Shown here: piece by piece, positions 1-8,722 of the stretch
How positions within the stretch are numbered: position 1 is the first letter of the stretch
How the letters are laid out: every line of letters begins with the position of its first letter
Source of the DNA: Saxibacter everestensis
GTDB taxonomy: Bacteria > Actinomycetota > Actinomycetes > Actinomycetales > Brevibacteriaceae
Assembly (NCBI RefSeq): GCF_025787225.1
Contig: NZ_CP090958.1
Span: 3,830,550 to 3,894,549 of the forward strand
DNA length: 64,000 nucleotides
Direction: 5' to 3'
Made by a program: the position numbers and the translations under genes
The notes under the pieces: generated by a model
Seen by the model: the letters and a program-made list of their open reading frames with translations, nothing else
Databases searched by the model: none
What the model was told of the DNA's origin: nothing

Positions 1-111
1 GGCCGTAACCCGCAGACCGGTGAAGAGATCGAGATCAAGGCCGGTTATTCGGTCAAGGTTTCAGCCGGCTCGAAGCTCAAGGCTGCTGCTGGCACCCCTA
101 AGGGCAAGTAA
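1..111 (+). CDS. hup: HU-family DNA-binding protein, C-terminal end (partial)
   Basis: The window opens inside this gene; the last 36 codons are present in frame 1 and end at TAA 109-111. The visible residues contain the R-N-P-x-T-G-E motif and the I-x-I-x-A beta strand typical of the arm and C-terminus of HU/IHF proteins, followed by a short Ala/Lys/Gly tail. HU is a small dimeric nucleoid protein that bends DNA without strong sequence preference. The long Lys/Ala-rich tail of mycobacterial HupB is not present in the visible end. A strong hairpin follows directly. Confidence 0.85.
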   Translation, partial: GRNPQTGEEIEIKAGYSVKVSAGSKLKAAAGTPKGK

Positions 112-124
112 GAGCGTTCTAAGG

Positions 125-159
125 AAAGGGCGGTCACTCGTAGCGAGTGACCGCCCTTT
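125..159 (+). terminator. Hairpin terminator after the HU gene
   Basis: There is a perfect 16-bp inverted repeat (125-140 with 144-159) and a 3-nt loop (TAG). The right arm ends in CCCTTT. It starts 13 nt after the HU stop codon. The T-run is short, but the stem is long and GC-rich, as in many actinobacterial terminators. Confidence 0.8.
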
Positions 160-206
160 CTGGTGTCCGGGGAACCATGATGTCGCTGGCACCGGACGGG
201 ACCGCT

Positions 207-236
207 TTCGACTGGGCGTAGAAGAAGATTTAGGCT
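207..236 (+). promoter_or_regulatory. Candidate promoter for a leaderless nitrilase transcript
   Basis: TTCGAC at 207-212 and TAGGCT at 231-236 are separated by 18 bp. The ATG at 243 is 6 nt after the -10 hexamer, so transcription would start at the start codon. No Shine-Dalgarno sequence is visible before this ATG, which fits a leaderless mRNA. Confidence 0.5.
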
Positions 237-242
237 GTAACT

Positions 243-1082
243 ATGCGCGTTCACTCAATCCAGCTCGGCTACGGCGACGATGAGTCGATGCCGGACCGCA
301 TCGCGCGAGCCGCCGCACTGGTGCGACAACAGGCCGGGGCCGACCTGATAGTCCTGCCTGAGCTATGGGCGCCGGGAGGATTCAGCTATCGCAGCTGGCT
401 CGAACGCGCTCAGACCACCGCCGGCGAAATCGTAGCGGCAATAGCGGAATCGGCAAGGGCTGTCGGCGCGTACGTGCACGCCGGCTCGATTATCGAGTAC
501 CCAGAGGACGCCGAGAGCCCAAACGGATATCCGTCCGACGGCCAGCCAGTGCCCGATGGTGAGCGCCGGCTGTGGAACACTTCGATCCTGCTGGACCCGA
601 GCGGCAAGGTAGTTGCTCGATATCGCAAGATCCATCGATTCGGTTTCGGAGCCGGAGAGCCCAAACTGCTCGACGCCGGAACCGACATCGTCACCGTGCC
701 GATCGCCGTCGACGGCCGTGAGGTCATGCTCGGCCTCGCCACCTGTTATGACCTGCGATTCCCTGAATTGTTCCGCGCCCTGCTGGACAAGGGGGCGGAG
801 GTCGTCATCATTCCCGCAGCCTGGCCGGCGGCGAGGGTTGACCACTGGAGCCTGTTGGCACGGGCGCGCGCTATCGAAGACTTTGTGGCCGTTGTGGCTG
901 TCAATACCGCAGGCACCCACTCGGGGGTCGAGATGGGCGGCCACAGCGTTACGGTGGCCGCCGATGGCACAATCCTTGCCGAGGCCGGACCGGACGAAGC
1001 GATACTCGAGGCCAGCATCGATATCGCCGCGATCCACGCCCGGCGGGAGAACTTCCCCGCGTTGTCAGACCGGCGACTGTGA
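243..1082 (+). CDS. Carbon-nitrogen hydrolase (nitrilase superfamily)
   Basis: A 279-residue cytosolic enzyme of the nitrilase/omega-amidase superfamily, which hydrolyses carboxamide or related C-N bonds through a Glu-Lys-Cys triad. All three residues are visible: Glu40 in L-P-E-L-W, Lys129 in Y-R-K-I-H and Cys168 in A-T-C-Y-D-L-R-F-P. The length is usual for the YafV/Nit2-like branch. The ATG at 243 was chosen because it begins the first beta strand and has a -10 element at leaderless spacing. The stop overlaps the GTG of the downstream CopD-CtaG gene (GTGA), so the two are translationally coupled. The physiological substrate cannot be read from sequence; omega-amidase or an amide repair role are possible. 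Confidence 0.85.
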   Translation: MRVHSIQLGYGDDESMPDRIARAAALVRQQAGADLIVLPELWAPGGFSYRSWLERAQTTAGEIVAAIAESARAVGAYVHAGSIIEYPEDAESPNGYPSDGQPVPDGERRLWNTSILLDPSGKVVARYRKIHRFGFGAGEPKLLDAGTDIVTVPIAVDGREVMLGLATCYDLRFPELFRALLDKGAEVVIIPAAWPAARVDHWSLLARARAIEDFVAVVAVNTAGTHSGVEMGGHSVTVAADGTILAEAGPDEAILEASIDIAAIHARRENFPALSDRRL

Positions 1083-3145
1083 CAACATCGCGGGAAGTCG
1101 CGCAACGGCCCTTGGCGGCGGATGTCGGGCTGGCGCTGGCAGCGATCGCCGCCGTGATAACCCTGGTCGGCGGGCTGGCGTTCTCCGGCGCCGCCGCGGC
1201 CAGCCTGATCAACGACCCAGGAGTGTTCGTCCGCTGGGGACTGCCGGCCGCAGAACTCGTCTACAACGTCTCGCTGGCGGTGACCGCCGGGGTGCTCGCC
1301 CTGGCCGCGGTCGCCATCCCGCGCACTGCGTCATCGAATCGGCAGCGCAAGGGAACTGAAAGTCAGCCGCTGAACCCGGCGTGGGAACGCGCGCTCGGTA
1401 TCGCCTCGGCGTCATCGGTGGTCTGGACTCTGTCGTCCGTCGCGGTCTTGGTGCTCAGCTACATCGACACGGCGGGTGAACAGGCGCTTCGCTCGGGAAA
1501 TTTCTCGGCGCAGCTCGGCCTGTTCGTTACCCAGCTCGACACCGGCCGGGCCTGGCTGGTGATCGCGCTGACCGCCGCCGTCGTCTCCACGCTGATCTTC
1601 GGAGTTCGTTCGCTGACCGGCATCGGCCTGCTCACGCTCGCCACGATTTTCGCTCTGATACCTCAGGCGCTTATCGGGCACGCCGCGGGCAGCGACAACC
1701 ACGAACTGGCAGTCGGCTCGATCGGCCTGCACATCTTCGGCGTCGTGCTCTGGTTCGGCGGCCTCCTAGGCCTATGCCTGCTCTCCGGCATTCTCACCTC
1801 GCGTGCAACCGCCAGCAAAGTCGTCCCGGGTGGTCTGGCCGATGTCGTCAGCCGCTTCTCGAATGTGGCGCTGTTCGCCTACCTGCTGGTCGTCTTCTCT
1901 GGCGTGGTGAACGCCAGTATCCGGCTAGGTGGCTGGGACGGCCTGCTGAGCGGCTACGGCGCCCTCGTGGTGCTCAAGTCGCTGGCGGCACTCGCCCTGG
2001 GCGGGGTGGGCTGGTGGCACCGGCGCTACATCGTCCGGCGGCTTGGCGACGCGGCTGCTGCGGCGAAGGTGCTGTTCTGGCGGCTCATCGCTGGAGAGAT
2101 GCTGCTGTTCGGCATCGCGAGCGGCGCGGCAGTGGCACTTTCCCGTACCGCGCCGCCCGTTCCACAGGAACCACCGGTAGAGCAGACGCCGGCACGCTTC
2201 CTGACCGGCTACGACCTGCCGCCTGAGCTGACGCCTTCACGTTGGTTCACCGAATGGGCGCCGGATCCGATTTGGATAGCCATCGCAGGCTTCGCGATCA
2301 TCGCCTACTGCCGCGGCGTCTGGGTCGTGCGCAAGCGCGGCGACCACTGGCCGATTCACCGAATGGTGCTGTGGATCTTCGGCATGCTGGCGCTGATCTA
2401 CATCACTTCCGGCGGCGGAGTCGTCTACGGCCGGGTGCTGTTCAGCGCGCACATGGTGCAGCACATGACCCTGGCGATGGCGATACCGCTGCCCATGGTG
2501 CTCGGCGCGCCCGTCACGCTGCTGATGCGCGCCGTCCCGGCCCGGCGGGACGATTCGCGTGGACCGCGCGAGTGGGTGCTTGCTGCCGTGCATTCGCGAT
2601 TCGCCCGGTTCATGGCACACCCGCTGATTGCGGCGATCAATTTCGCCGGCAGCATCATAGTCTTCTATTACTCGCCGCTGTTCGGGCTGGCGCTGCGCAC
2701 CCACGTCGGGCACGAACTGATGATCGTGCACTTCCTGATCGCGGGCTATCTCTTCGCTCAGGCACTTGTCGGCATCGATCCGGGACCCACCCGGTTCAGC
2801 TACCCGCTGCGATTGGTCCTGTTGCTTGCGACCATGGCGTTCCACGCGTTCTTCGGTGTCACGCTAATGGGGTCCACGGTGCTGCTTGAGGCAAGCTGGT
2901 TCGGCAACATGGGCCGTGACTGGGGCGGCTCTGCCCTTGCCGACCAGCAGGAAGGCGGTGGAATCGCCTGGGGCATCGGCGAGTTCCCGACCTTCCTGCT
3001 CGCCGTCATTGTTGCGGTGCAGTGGGCCCGGAGCTCGGATCGCGAAGCGAAGCGCAGCGACCGGAAGGAGGCGCGCACGGGGGATGCCGAACTGCGCGCC
3101 TATAACGAGATGTTGGCCAAGCTCGCCGATTCCGATAAGAAGTAG
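1079..3145 (+). CDS. CopD-CtaG fusion membrane protein (copper / cytochrome oxidase assembly)
   Basis: A 688-residue polytopic membrane protein. The N-terminal half, about residues 1-355, is CopD-like with repeated hydrophobic spans and an inner H-x-F-G-V-V-L-W-F-G-G segment. A Pro-rich linker around 355-385 leads into a caa3-type CtaG domain (about 385-650) with conserved His-rich spans (H-M-V-Q-H-M, H-E-L-M-I-V-H). The end is a charged cytosolic tail of about 40 residues. CopD is linked to copper uptake and CtaG to delivering copper to cytochrome c oxidase; the fusion is well known in actinobacteria. The GTG start overlaps the upstream hydrolase stop. It converges on the YggS gene 10 bp away. 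Confidence 0.88.
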   Translation: MTTSREVAQRPLAADVGLALAAIAAVITLVGGLAFSGAAAASLINDPGVFVRWGLPAAELVYNVSLAVTAGVLALAAVAIPRTASSNRQRKGTESQPLNPAWERALGIASASSVVWTLSSVAVLVLSYIDTAGEQALRSGNFSAQLGLFVTQLDTGRAWLVIALTAAVVSTLIFGVRSLTGIGLLTLATIFALIPQALIGHAAGSDNHELAVGSIGLHIFGVVLWFGGLLGLCLLSGILTSRATASKVVPGGLADVVSRFSNVALFAYLLVVFSGVVNASIRLGGWDGLLSGYGALVVLKSLAALALGGVGWWHRRYIVRRLGDAAAAAKVLFWRLIAGEMLLFGIASGAAVALSRTAPPVPQEPPVEQTPARFLTGYDLPPELTPSRWFTEWAPDPIWIAIAGFAIIAYCRGVWVVRKRGDHWPIHRMVLWIFGMLALIYITSGGGVVYGRVLFSAHMVQHMTLAMAIPLPMVLGAPVTLLMRAVPARRDDSRGPREWVLAAVHSRFARFMAHPLIAAINFAGSIIVFYYSPLFGLALRTHVGHELMIVHFLIAGYLFAQALVGIDPGPTRFSYPLRLVLLLATMAFHAFFGVTLMGSTVLLEASWFGNMGRDWGGSALADQQEGGGIAWGIGEFPTFLLAVIVAVQWARSSDREAKRSDRKEARTGDAELRAYNEMLAKLADSDKK

Positions 3146-3155
3146 GCGTGCGCCC

Positions 3156-3863
3156 TCAGCGCGGCTTTGGCCGTTCGCCGAAAATACTGCTGCCCACCCG
3201 CACCATAGTGGCGCCCTCTTCGATGGCCAGTTCGAAGTCGTGGCTCATCCCCATCGAGAGCTCATCGACCCCCTCGAAGCCGGCCCCGCGCAGCGACTCC
3301 TGAACCGCAATCAGGTTCCGATAGCTCGGCCTGATCTCCTCGTGGTCCTCGGACGGGAGACCGATCGTCATCAGCCCTTTGAGCTTCAGCCGATCGAATT
3401 GGGCCAGGGAACGCACGAAGTGCACGGCGCCGGCCGGCTCGATTCCGGACTTGGAGTCCTCCCGTGAGGTATTGACCTGGACATAGACATCCACAACTGC
3501 GTCCTGCGCCTCGAGCCGACGCTGGATCTTCTCGGCGATATCCAGCCGGTCGATCGACTGAATACAACTCACATGCCGCAGGGCATGGTTGATCTTGTTG
3601 GACTGCAGTGGACCGATCAGGTGTGTTTCATGCGGGACGGCGGAGAGCTCGTCCGCCTTGGCGACCACCTCCTGCACCCGGTTCTCGCCGATAAGCGTGA
3701 AGCCATGTTTCAGCGCGGTAAGAATCAGTTCGGCAGGCTGGGTCTTGGTGGCCAACATGACGCGCACGTCCGAACCCGAACGTCCGGACCGCTCGGCGGC
3801 GGCATCCGCACGCCGGCGGACCTTATCCAATCGGGCGGGGATCAGATCGGTGTCGGCGGACAT
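3156..3863 (-). CDS. yggS: YggS-family PLP-binding protein
   Basis: A 235-residue single-domain TIM-barrel protein of the YggS/PLPBP family, which binds pyridoxal phosphate and helps B6 and amino-acid homeostasis without known catalysis. Lys40 in L-A-T-K-T-Q is the expected PLP lysine. The family motifs H-L-I-G-P-L-Q-S-N-K, L-K-G-L-M-T-I-G and L-S-M-G-M-S-x-D with V-R-V-G-S-x-I-F-G are all present. The ATG at 3863 was chosen over an upstream TTG at 3890 because AAGGAG lies 6 nt before it. It is divergent from the thioredoxin-NHL gene. The neighbours are not the usual cell-division genes. Confidence 0.9.
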   Translation of the reverse strand: MSADTDLIPARLDKVRRRADAAAERSGRSGSDVRVMLATKTQPAELILTALKHGFTLIGENRVQEVVAKADELSAVPHETHLIGPLQSNKINHALRHVSCIQSIDRLDIAEKIQRRLEAQDAVVDVYVQVNTSREDSKSGIEPAGAVHFVRSLAQFDRLKLKGLMTIGLPSEDHEEIRPSYRNLIAVQESLRGAGFEGVDELSMGMSHDFELAIEEGATMVRVGSSIFGERPKPR

Positions 3864-4004
3864 CGCACTCCTTGCAACTGAATAGGGCAATTATCGGGAA
3901 CTCTCTACGCCACCCTATCGCCGCAGCTGGCTGCGCCGAGGAGCGGAACGCCCTTGTGAAACGGGACACGTAGATGACGTCCGATGTAGTCCGGGGAAGC
4001 AATA

Positions 4005-6047
4005 GTGCCGTATATGTTGTTGACTAGGGATGTGACGACAAAAACCCGTGTGCGCGCCCCTGAGCTGGTCGGACGCCGCTGGCTGAACACCGGCGGCAAA
4101 GATGTGACCCTGCAGGAACTGCGCGGAAAAATCGTGCTGCTCGACTTCTGGACGTTTTGCTGTATCAACTGTCTGCATGTCCTGGATGAGCTGCGCCCGC
4201 TCGAAGAGAAGTACTCCGACATCCTGGTGATCATCGGCGTGCATTCTCCGAAGTTCGAGTTCGAACGCAGCGAATCTGCCGTGGAGACCGCGGTCAGCCG
4301 CTACGAGGTGCAGCACCCTGTGCTGGATGACCCCAACTTGGATACCTGGCAGGCCTACGCCGCTCGGGCATGGCCGACTCTTGCCGTGGTTGACCCGGAA
4401 GGGTACGTCGTCGCAAATATGTCCGGCGAGGGCCACGCCGCCGGTTTGGCGGTGCTGATCGAAGAATTGATCGCCGAGCACGAAGAGAAGGGCACACTGC
4501 ACCGGGGCGACGGACCCTACGTTCCGCCGGCAGCGCCAGAAACGGAGCTGTACTTCCCGGGCAAGGTTCTGAGGCTTCCAGACGGCGGCTTCCTGGTTTC
4601 GGATTCGGGACACCACAGGCTGCTTGAACTGGCGCCGGACGCCGAGACAGTGCGCCGCCGATTCGGTGACGGCGAACGCGGCCTGGTCGATGGCGATGCC
4701 GCTGTGGCTCGGTTCAGCGAACCCCAGGGGCTCACCCTGCTGCCGGCTGCCGTTTCGAAGCGCGTCGGCTATCACGTTGTCGTCGCTGACACCGTGAATC
4801 ACGTACTGCGCGGCCTGAACCTGGATGACGGCAGCGTCATCACCATCGCGGGGACCGGCGAGCAGTACATGGTCGGCGCCGTCGACAACGTCGCGATAGA
4901 GCCAGGTGAGCCTCGGCGCGCGGACCGAGGCGCCTACGACGGTCCAGCGGCGACGATCAAGCTGTCGTCGCCCTGGGATGTGCTGTGGTCTGAGTCCACT
5001 CGCACCGTCGTCGTCGCGATGGCCGGCAATCACACGGTGTGGAGCTTTGACCCGCTGGAAGGCACTATCGCCAATCTGGCCGGCACAATGAACGAGGGGC
5101 TGCTCGACGGCTCGGCAGGCGAGGCCTGGTTCGCGCAAACATCCGGTCTGGCCGCCGACGCATCCGGCCGGATCTGGACGGCCGATTCGGAAACCTCGGC
5201 GCTGCGTTACATCGAGTTCGAGGACGCAGACGTTTACTTGGACGAGCTGGGCGAGGACCCGGAGGCAGGTCGGACGATCTCGCCGGACGCCGCCGAGATT
5301 GCCCGTCCGCGCGACTTCGGATCCATTTCAGTCCGGACAGCCGTCGGCGAAGGACTCTTCGACTTCGGCTTCCGGGATGGGCCCGCAGAAGCGGCACGCT
5401 TGCAGCATCCGCTCGGCGTCACAGTCTTGCCGGACGGCTCGATTGCCATTGCGGACACGTACAACGGCGCCATCCGGCGTTACGACCCTGCCAGGGCAGA
5501 GGTCGGGACGCTGGCACGCGACCTTGCGGAGCCGAGCGATGCTGTGGTCGTGGGCGAAGGCACCGACAATGACCCGTTCCACCTTCTCGTGGTGGAGTCC
5601 GCTGCGCACCGGCTGACCCGGGTCGCAATTCCGGCGCATGCTCAAACCGTGGACGACGGCGCGAAGAGCACGTCACGTCCCTCCACCGATGTAGCGGCCG
5701 GCACCTTGGCACTCGACATCGGATTCGTCGCGCCGACCGGCCAGAAACTCGATGACCGCTACGGCGACCCAACCTGGCTCCAGGTGTCCTCGACCCCGCC
5801 GGAACTGCTCGGCGAGGGAAGTGGCGGAGCAGAAGGGCTCACCCGAAAGCTCTCGATTTCGGACGGCTTCACCGAGGGCATTCTGCATATCACCGCGCGC
5901 GCGGCGGCCTGCGATGGCGACCCGGTGACCGGCGAGGTTCCGGAGCACGCCGCGTGCCACCTGTATCAGCAGGACTGGGGGATTCCGGTGCGCGTCGTCG
6001 AAGGCGGAGCCACCGAACTCGCACTGGACCTGCGCGGGGCCTCCTAG
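4005..6047 (+). CDS. Thioredoxin-like / NHL-repeat protein
   Basis: A 680-residue protein with an N-terminal thioredoxin-like domain (about residues 15-165) and an NHL-type beta-propeller (about 180-530), followed by a beta-rich C-terminal module. The redox motif is F-C-C-I-N-C (residues 51-56), a CxxC preceded by one more Cys. No signal peptide is seen, so it is probably cytosolic. Proteins of this architecture (NHLRC2-like) are widespread in actinobacteria, with a proposed thiol-redox role but no firm substrate. The GTG at 4005 was chosen because GGGGAAG lies just upstream; an in-frame ATG at 4014 is the alternative. Confidence 0.85.
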   Translation: MPYMLLTRDVTTKTRVRAPELVGRRWLNTGGKDVTLQELRGKIVLLDFWTFCCINCLHVLDELRPLEEKYSDILVIIGVHSPKFEFERSESAVETAVSRYEVQHPVLDDPNLDTWQAYAARAWPTLAVVDPEGYVVANMSGEGHAAGLAVLIEELIAEHEEKGTLHRGDGPYVPPAAPETELYFPGKVLRLPDGGFLVSDSGHHRLLELAPDAETVRRRFGDGERGLVDGDAAVARFSEPQGLTLLPAAVSKRVGYHVVVADTVNHVLRGLNLDDGSVITIAGTGEQYMVGAVDNVAIEPGEPRRADRGAYDGPAATIKLSSPWDVLWSESTRTVVVAMAGNHTVWSFDPLEGTIANLAGTMNEGLLDGSAGEAWFAQTSGLAADASGRIWTADSETSALRYIEFEDADVYLDELGEDPEAGRTISPDAAEIARPRDFGSISVRTAVGEGLFDFGFRDGPAEAARLQHPLGVTVLPDGSIAIADTYNGAIRRYDPARAEVGTLARDLAEPSDAVVVGEGTDNDPFHLLVVESAAHRLTRVAIPAHAQTVDDGAKSTSRPSTDVAAGTLALDIGFVAPTGQKLDDRYGDPTWLQVSSTPPELLGEGSGGAEGLTRKLSISDGFTEGILHITARAAACDGDPVTGEVPEHAACHLYQQDWGIPVRVVEGGATELALDLRGAS

Positions 6048-6067
6048 GTAGTCACACCGGCTTCCGG

Positions 6068-6109
6068 GCGCCGTTACGCTTCGGCTTTCGGTGCCGTTAC
6101 GCCTCGGCT
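6068..6109. repeat. Imperfect 19-bp direct repeat at the end of the VOC gene
   Basis: Two near-identical 19-bp units (6068-6086 and 6091-6109, two differences) lie between the convergent NHL and VOC genes. The second covers the VOC stop codon and last residues (ARAEA). It looks like a local duplication; no function can be inferred. Confidence 0.6.
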
Positions 6110-6555
6110 CGGGCGAACAACGCAAAGGCGGTGCCCTGGTCGTCGGTGCACTCCACCCAGCGTCCGTAGTCGCCACCCTCACCGGTATCCTGCGCGGTGC
6201 CGCCCAGCTCGCGGACCTTTGCGATCGCCGCGTCAAGGTCGTCGGCCTGGAACGCAAGACCATTGTTCCGTCGGGTAGTTGCGGTCTCGGCAGTTCCTGG
6301 CGACGAGGACGGGGCCGACCGATCGTCCTCTTCGTCGACGGTGCCGTCGACTCCCACCGCAAAGAGGTGGTGCTCCTCGCTGTCGCGCGGCGGCAGGGCT
6401 GGGGCCAGGCCGCCCCAGGGATCGGACTCCAGCACGTGCCGCCCTCCGGCCGAGCCGGGCTCGCTGAACGTCCAACCCATCACGGCGCCGAAGAATTCGA
6501 CCGCCCTGTCGACATCGGTAACGGCGAGGGTCCAGTAACTGAGCTGAGCGGGCAT
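6097..6555 (-). CDS. VOC-family (glyoxalase/dioxygenase fold) protein
   Basis: A 152-residue protein with paired beta-alpha-beta-beta-beta modules: an opening Y-W-T-L-A-V-T-D-V-D-R-A-V-E-F-F motif, a second module with D-D-L-D-A-A-I-A-K-V-R-E-L-G-G-T, and D-D-Q-G-T-A-F-A-L-F at the end. This is the GloA/CFP32-like type found in many actinobacteria. A hydrophilic Asp/Glu/Ser/Thr-rich insert of about 30 residues separates the modules, which is longer than usual. AAGGAAGG lies about 9 nt before the ATG. Ligand unknown; the VOC fold also serves antibiotic resistance and metal-dependent isomerases. Confidence 0.8.
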   Translation of the reverse strand: MPAQLSYWTLAVTDVDRAVEFFGAVMGWTFSEPGSAGGRHVLESDPWGGLAPALPPRDSEEHHLFAVGVDGTVDEEDDRSAPSSSPGTAETATTRRNNGLAFQADDLDAAIAKVRELGGTAQDTGEGGDYGRWVECTDDQGTAFALFARAEA

Positions 6556-6668
6556 CGCTGACCACCTTCCTTTCAGCTGCGCTGTGCGCCGCCGGGAAGC
6601 GGACGCTAACTCAACCGTCCCGCCGAATCAGCGATACGTCAACGCCCCGAGGCCCTGCCAGCAGAGCG

Positions 6669-7505
6669 CTATGGGGCGGTGATGCCGAAGGCGTGTGCCA
6701 GCTTCTGGATCTTCTCGGCGCGGCCGAGCCGAGGCAGGTCGCTGCCGTCACGGACGACGCTGCCGTTGGCGACGAAGTCGTCGAGGAACTCCTTTGCCCA
6801 GGCGACGTCACTCTGGGTAGGGCTGATCACCTCGTTGATCACAGGCAACTGGTCTGTCTGCAGGCACAGCTTGCCGGTCATACCCATCGAAACAGTGACA
6901 GCTGACTGTTCACGCAGGATCGGGTGGCTGGTGCCGACTGTAGGGCCATCGATCGGTCCGGGCAGTCCGCCGATCCGGCTGGCGTTCACGAGTCGCGCCC
7001 GCGGGTAGGCCATGGCAAGCGCGTCACTGCTCATGCCGGTATCCCGACGGTAATCTCCGCTGCCGAATGCGAGGCGGAAGGCGCCCTTCGCCCGGGCGAT
7101 GTTGACTGCCTCTTCGATTCCGATTGCTGACTCGACGAGTGCCACGATCGGGGTGTCGTCGCCGAGAAGCTCGGCGGTCTTCTCGACCTGCTCGGCGGAC
7201 TCGGTCTTCGCGAGCATGATTCCGCGCAGGCCCTTCTTTCCGCGCAACTCGGCGATGTCGTCGGCCCAGAATGCGGTGGATGCGTCGTTGATCCTGACCC
7301 AGCCTTCGCTTCCGTTGGAAAGCCACTGGGCAACATCGGTCCGGGCGCGCGGTTTGAGCTTGGGATCCACCGCATCTTCGATGTCGAGAATGATTTGATC
7401 GGCAGCGGAATCCATCGCCGGGCTGAACAGTTCGGGCTTCGTTCCGGGAACCAGCAGCCAGGAGCGGGAGATATCTGCGGGAACGGAAATTTTACGTGGC
7501 GACAT
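6669..7505 (-). CDS. CoA ester lyase (CitE / HpcH-HpaI superfamily)
   Basis: A 278-residue TIM-barrel enzyme of the citrate-lyase-beta-like family. The opening S-W-L-L-V-P-G-T-K-P is the classic CitE start. The D-I-E-D-A-V metal/phosphate motif is at residues 41-46, and V-E-S-A-I-G-I-E-E-A carries the Mg-binding Glu region. Family members cleave or form malyl-, citramalyl- or related CoA esters. No CitD/CitF partners are nearby, so it is a stand-alone lyase rather than citrate lyase. A TAATAT hexamer ends 8 nt before the ATG, suggesting a very short leader. Confidence 0.85.
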   Translation of the reverse strand: MSPRKISVPADISRSWLLVPGTKPELFSPAMDSAADQIILDIEDAVDPKLKPRARTDVAQWLSNGSEGWVRINDASTAFWADDIAELRGKKGLRGIMLAKTESAEQVEKTAELLGDDTPIVALVESAIGIEEAVNIARAKGAFRLAFGSGDYRRDTGMSSDALAMAYPRARLVNASRIGGLPGPIDGPTVGTSHPILREQSAVTVSMGMTGKLCLQTDQLPVINEVISPTQSDVAWAKEFLDDFVANGSVVRDGSDLPRLGRAEKIQKLAHAFGITAP

Positions 7506-7563
7506 GGCGACTGATATTACGCGATCTGGCCATGCAGACTAACCTTGGGGTCCGAAAAGTGAC

Positions 7564-8655
7564 CTAGAACTCAGGGCTGACGATAACTCTCTCACCCGAC
7601 ACACGCACCGTCGCCGAGTACTCGAAATCGCTGCCGAGCGAGAACCTGCCGACCTTCGCCGTCACGATATCCGTCTCGGAACCGGTCGCCTCCGCACGTC
7701 CTCTGGCCGACTGCATCGTCCAACCATTGTCTGTCCTGCGCAGCGTCACCTCGGGGTACTTGATGATCTTCCAACTGACATCGCCGTTGATCTGATTGAC
7801 GTTCTCCACCGCGAACGGACAGTCCGCCGGCGCCAGCACTGTCTGCTGTGCGCAGCCGTCAAGTGAGGCGTTGACCTGACGAGAAACTTCGCGGGCAAGC
7901 TCCGGCGTCGCCTTGAGGTTGAGTCGAACCACATTGTCCGGCTGGGAATCGTCAGTGACGTCGAGCTGTTCGCTGTCCGCCGTCATGTACGTGCCGCGGT
8001 AGCCGAATGAGTACGTGGCCGGATAAAGCAGTGGAAGCGTGTTGCTGTGCCGCAGATCGACGTCCGAGCCGTTGATCTGCACGGACTCGGCCCCCGTCAC
8101 CTCGACATCGACGGTCGGCAAGGCGGTATCAGTCAATCGCCAGGTATGGAACAGCAGCCAGTAGGGTCCACTGTCCTGCAGGAGAAATGTCGTCTGTTGC
8201 TGGTTGCTGCCGATCCGATACGAGTACCTCGCCTCGACGGTTCCATCTGCCCTCCGTTCGGAGGACACCAACTGGATATCGACGGGTAGATTGGCCGCGT
8301 TCTTCAGCACGGAATCGCTCAGCCCTTCGAGGTTGTTGTCCTCGATGTCGTCCGGGTTGAGCAGATTGAGTGCCGTTTCAGCGTCACCGCGTGCCACGGC
8401 TTCCAGGTAGCTCCCGGCGACGCTTTCGGGACTGTAAACGTATCGATTGAGCAGCAGAATCGTCGCGACGCCGAGCACTACAAGGATCAGTGCGCTGATG
8501 AATGTGGCTTGAATAATCCTGCGATCCGGACGCGCGACTGGTTCGGGCGTTTCCAGGTCCTCAGGGATGCCGTAGCCAGTGGTCGGCCTGCGGAGCGGAG
8601 GATGCGGCCGATCACCTTCTCCTGCCGAATCACCGGCTGGCTCGCCCTGTGGCAT
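7564..8655 (-). CDS. Membrane-anchored protein of unknown function
   Basis: A 363-residue protein with a Pro/Glu-rich cytosolic N-terminus, one transmembrane helix (about residues 47-70) and a large extracytoplasmic part. Just after the helix, S-P-E-S-V-A-G-S-Y-L-E-A-V-A-R-G-D-A-E-T-A resembles the start of DUF4878/NTF2-like lipoprotein-type domains, which suggests an NTF2-like module; the rest is beta-rich and contains two Cys (C-A-Q-Q-T-V-L-A-P-A-D-C) that could form a disulphide outside the cell. GGAGG lies 6 nt before the ATG. I do not recognise a specific family; a cell-envelope role is only inferred. Confidence 0.75.
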   Translation of the reverse strand: MPQGEPAGDSAGEGDRPHPPLRRPTTGYGIPEDLETPEPVARPDRRIIQATFISALILVVLGVATILLLNRYVYSPESVAGSYLEAVARGDAETALNLLNPDDIEDNNLEGLSDSVLKNAANLPVDIQLVSSERRADGTVEARYSYRIGSNQQQTTFLLQDSGPYWLLFHTWRLTDTALPTVDVEVTGAESVQINGSDVDLRHSNTLPLLYPATYSFGYRGTYMTADSEQLDVTDDSQPDNVVRLNLKATPELAREVSRQVNASLDGCAQQTVLAPADCPFAVENVNQINGDVSWKIIKYPEVTLRRTDNGWTMQSARGRAEATGSETDIVTAKVGRFSLGSDFEYSATVRVSGERVIVSPEF

Positions 8656-8722
8656 CGTGTACCTCCTGGGCCGGTCGGGTTCTGAATCGAACCCTACATC
8701 TAGAAGGCCGCTTCCGGCAGTT

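Noticed and set aside
3915-5138. 407-codon frame antisense to the thioredoxin-NHL gene
   Set aside because: It lacks recognisable domains and a ribosome site, and overlaps a well-supported gene; shadow frame.
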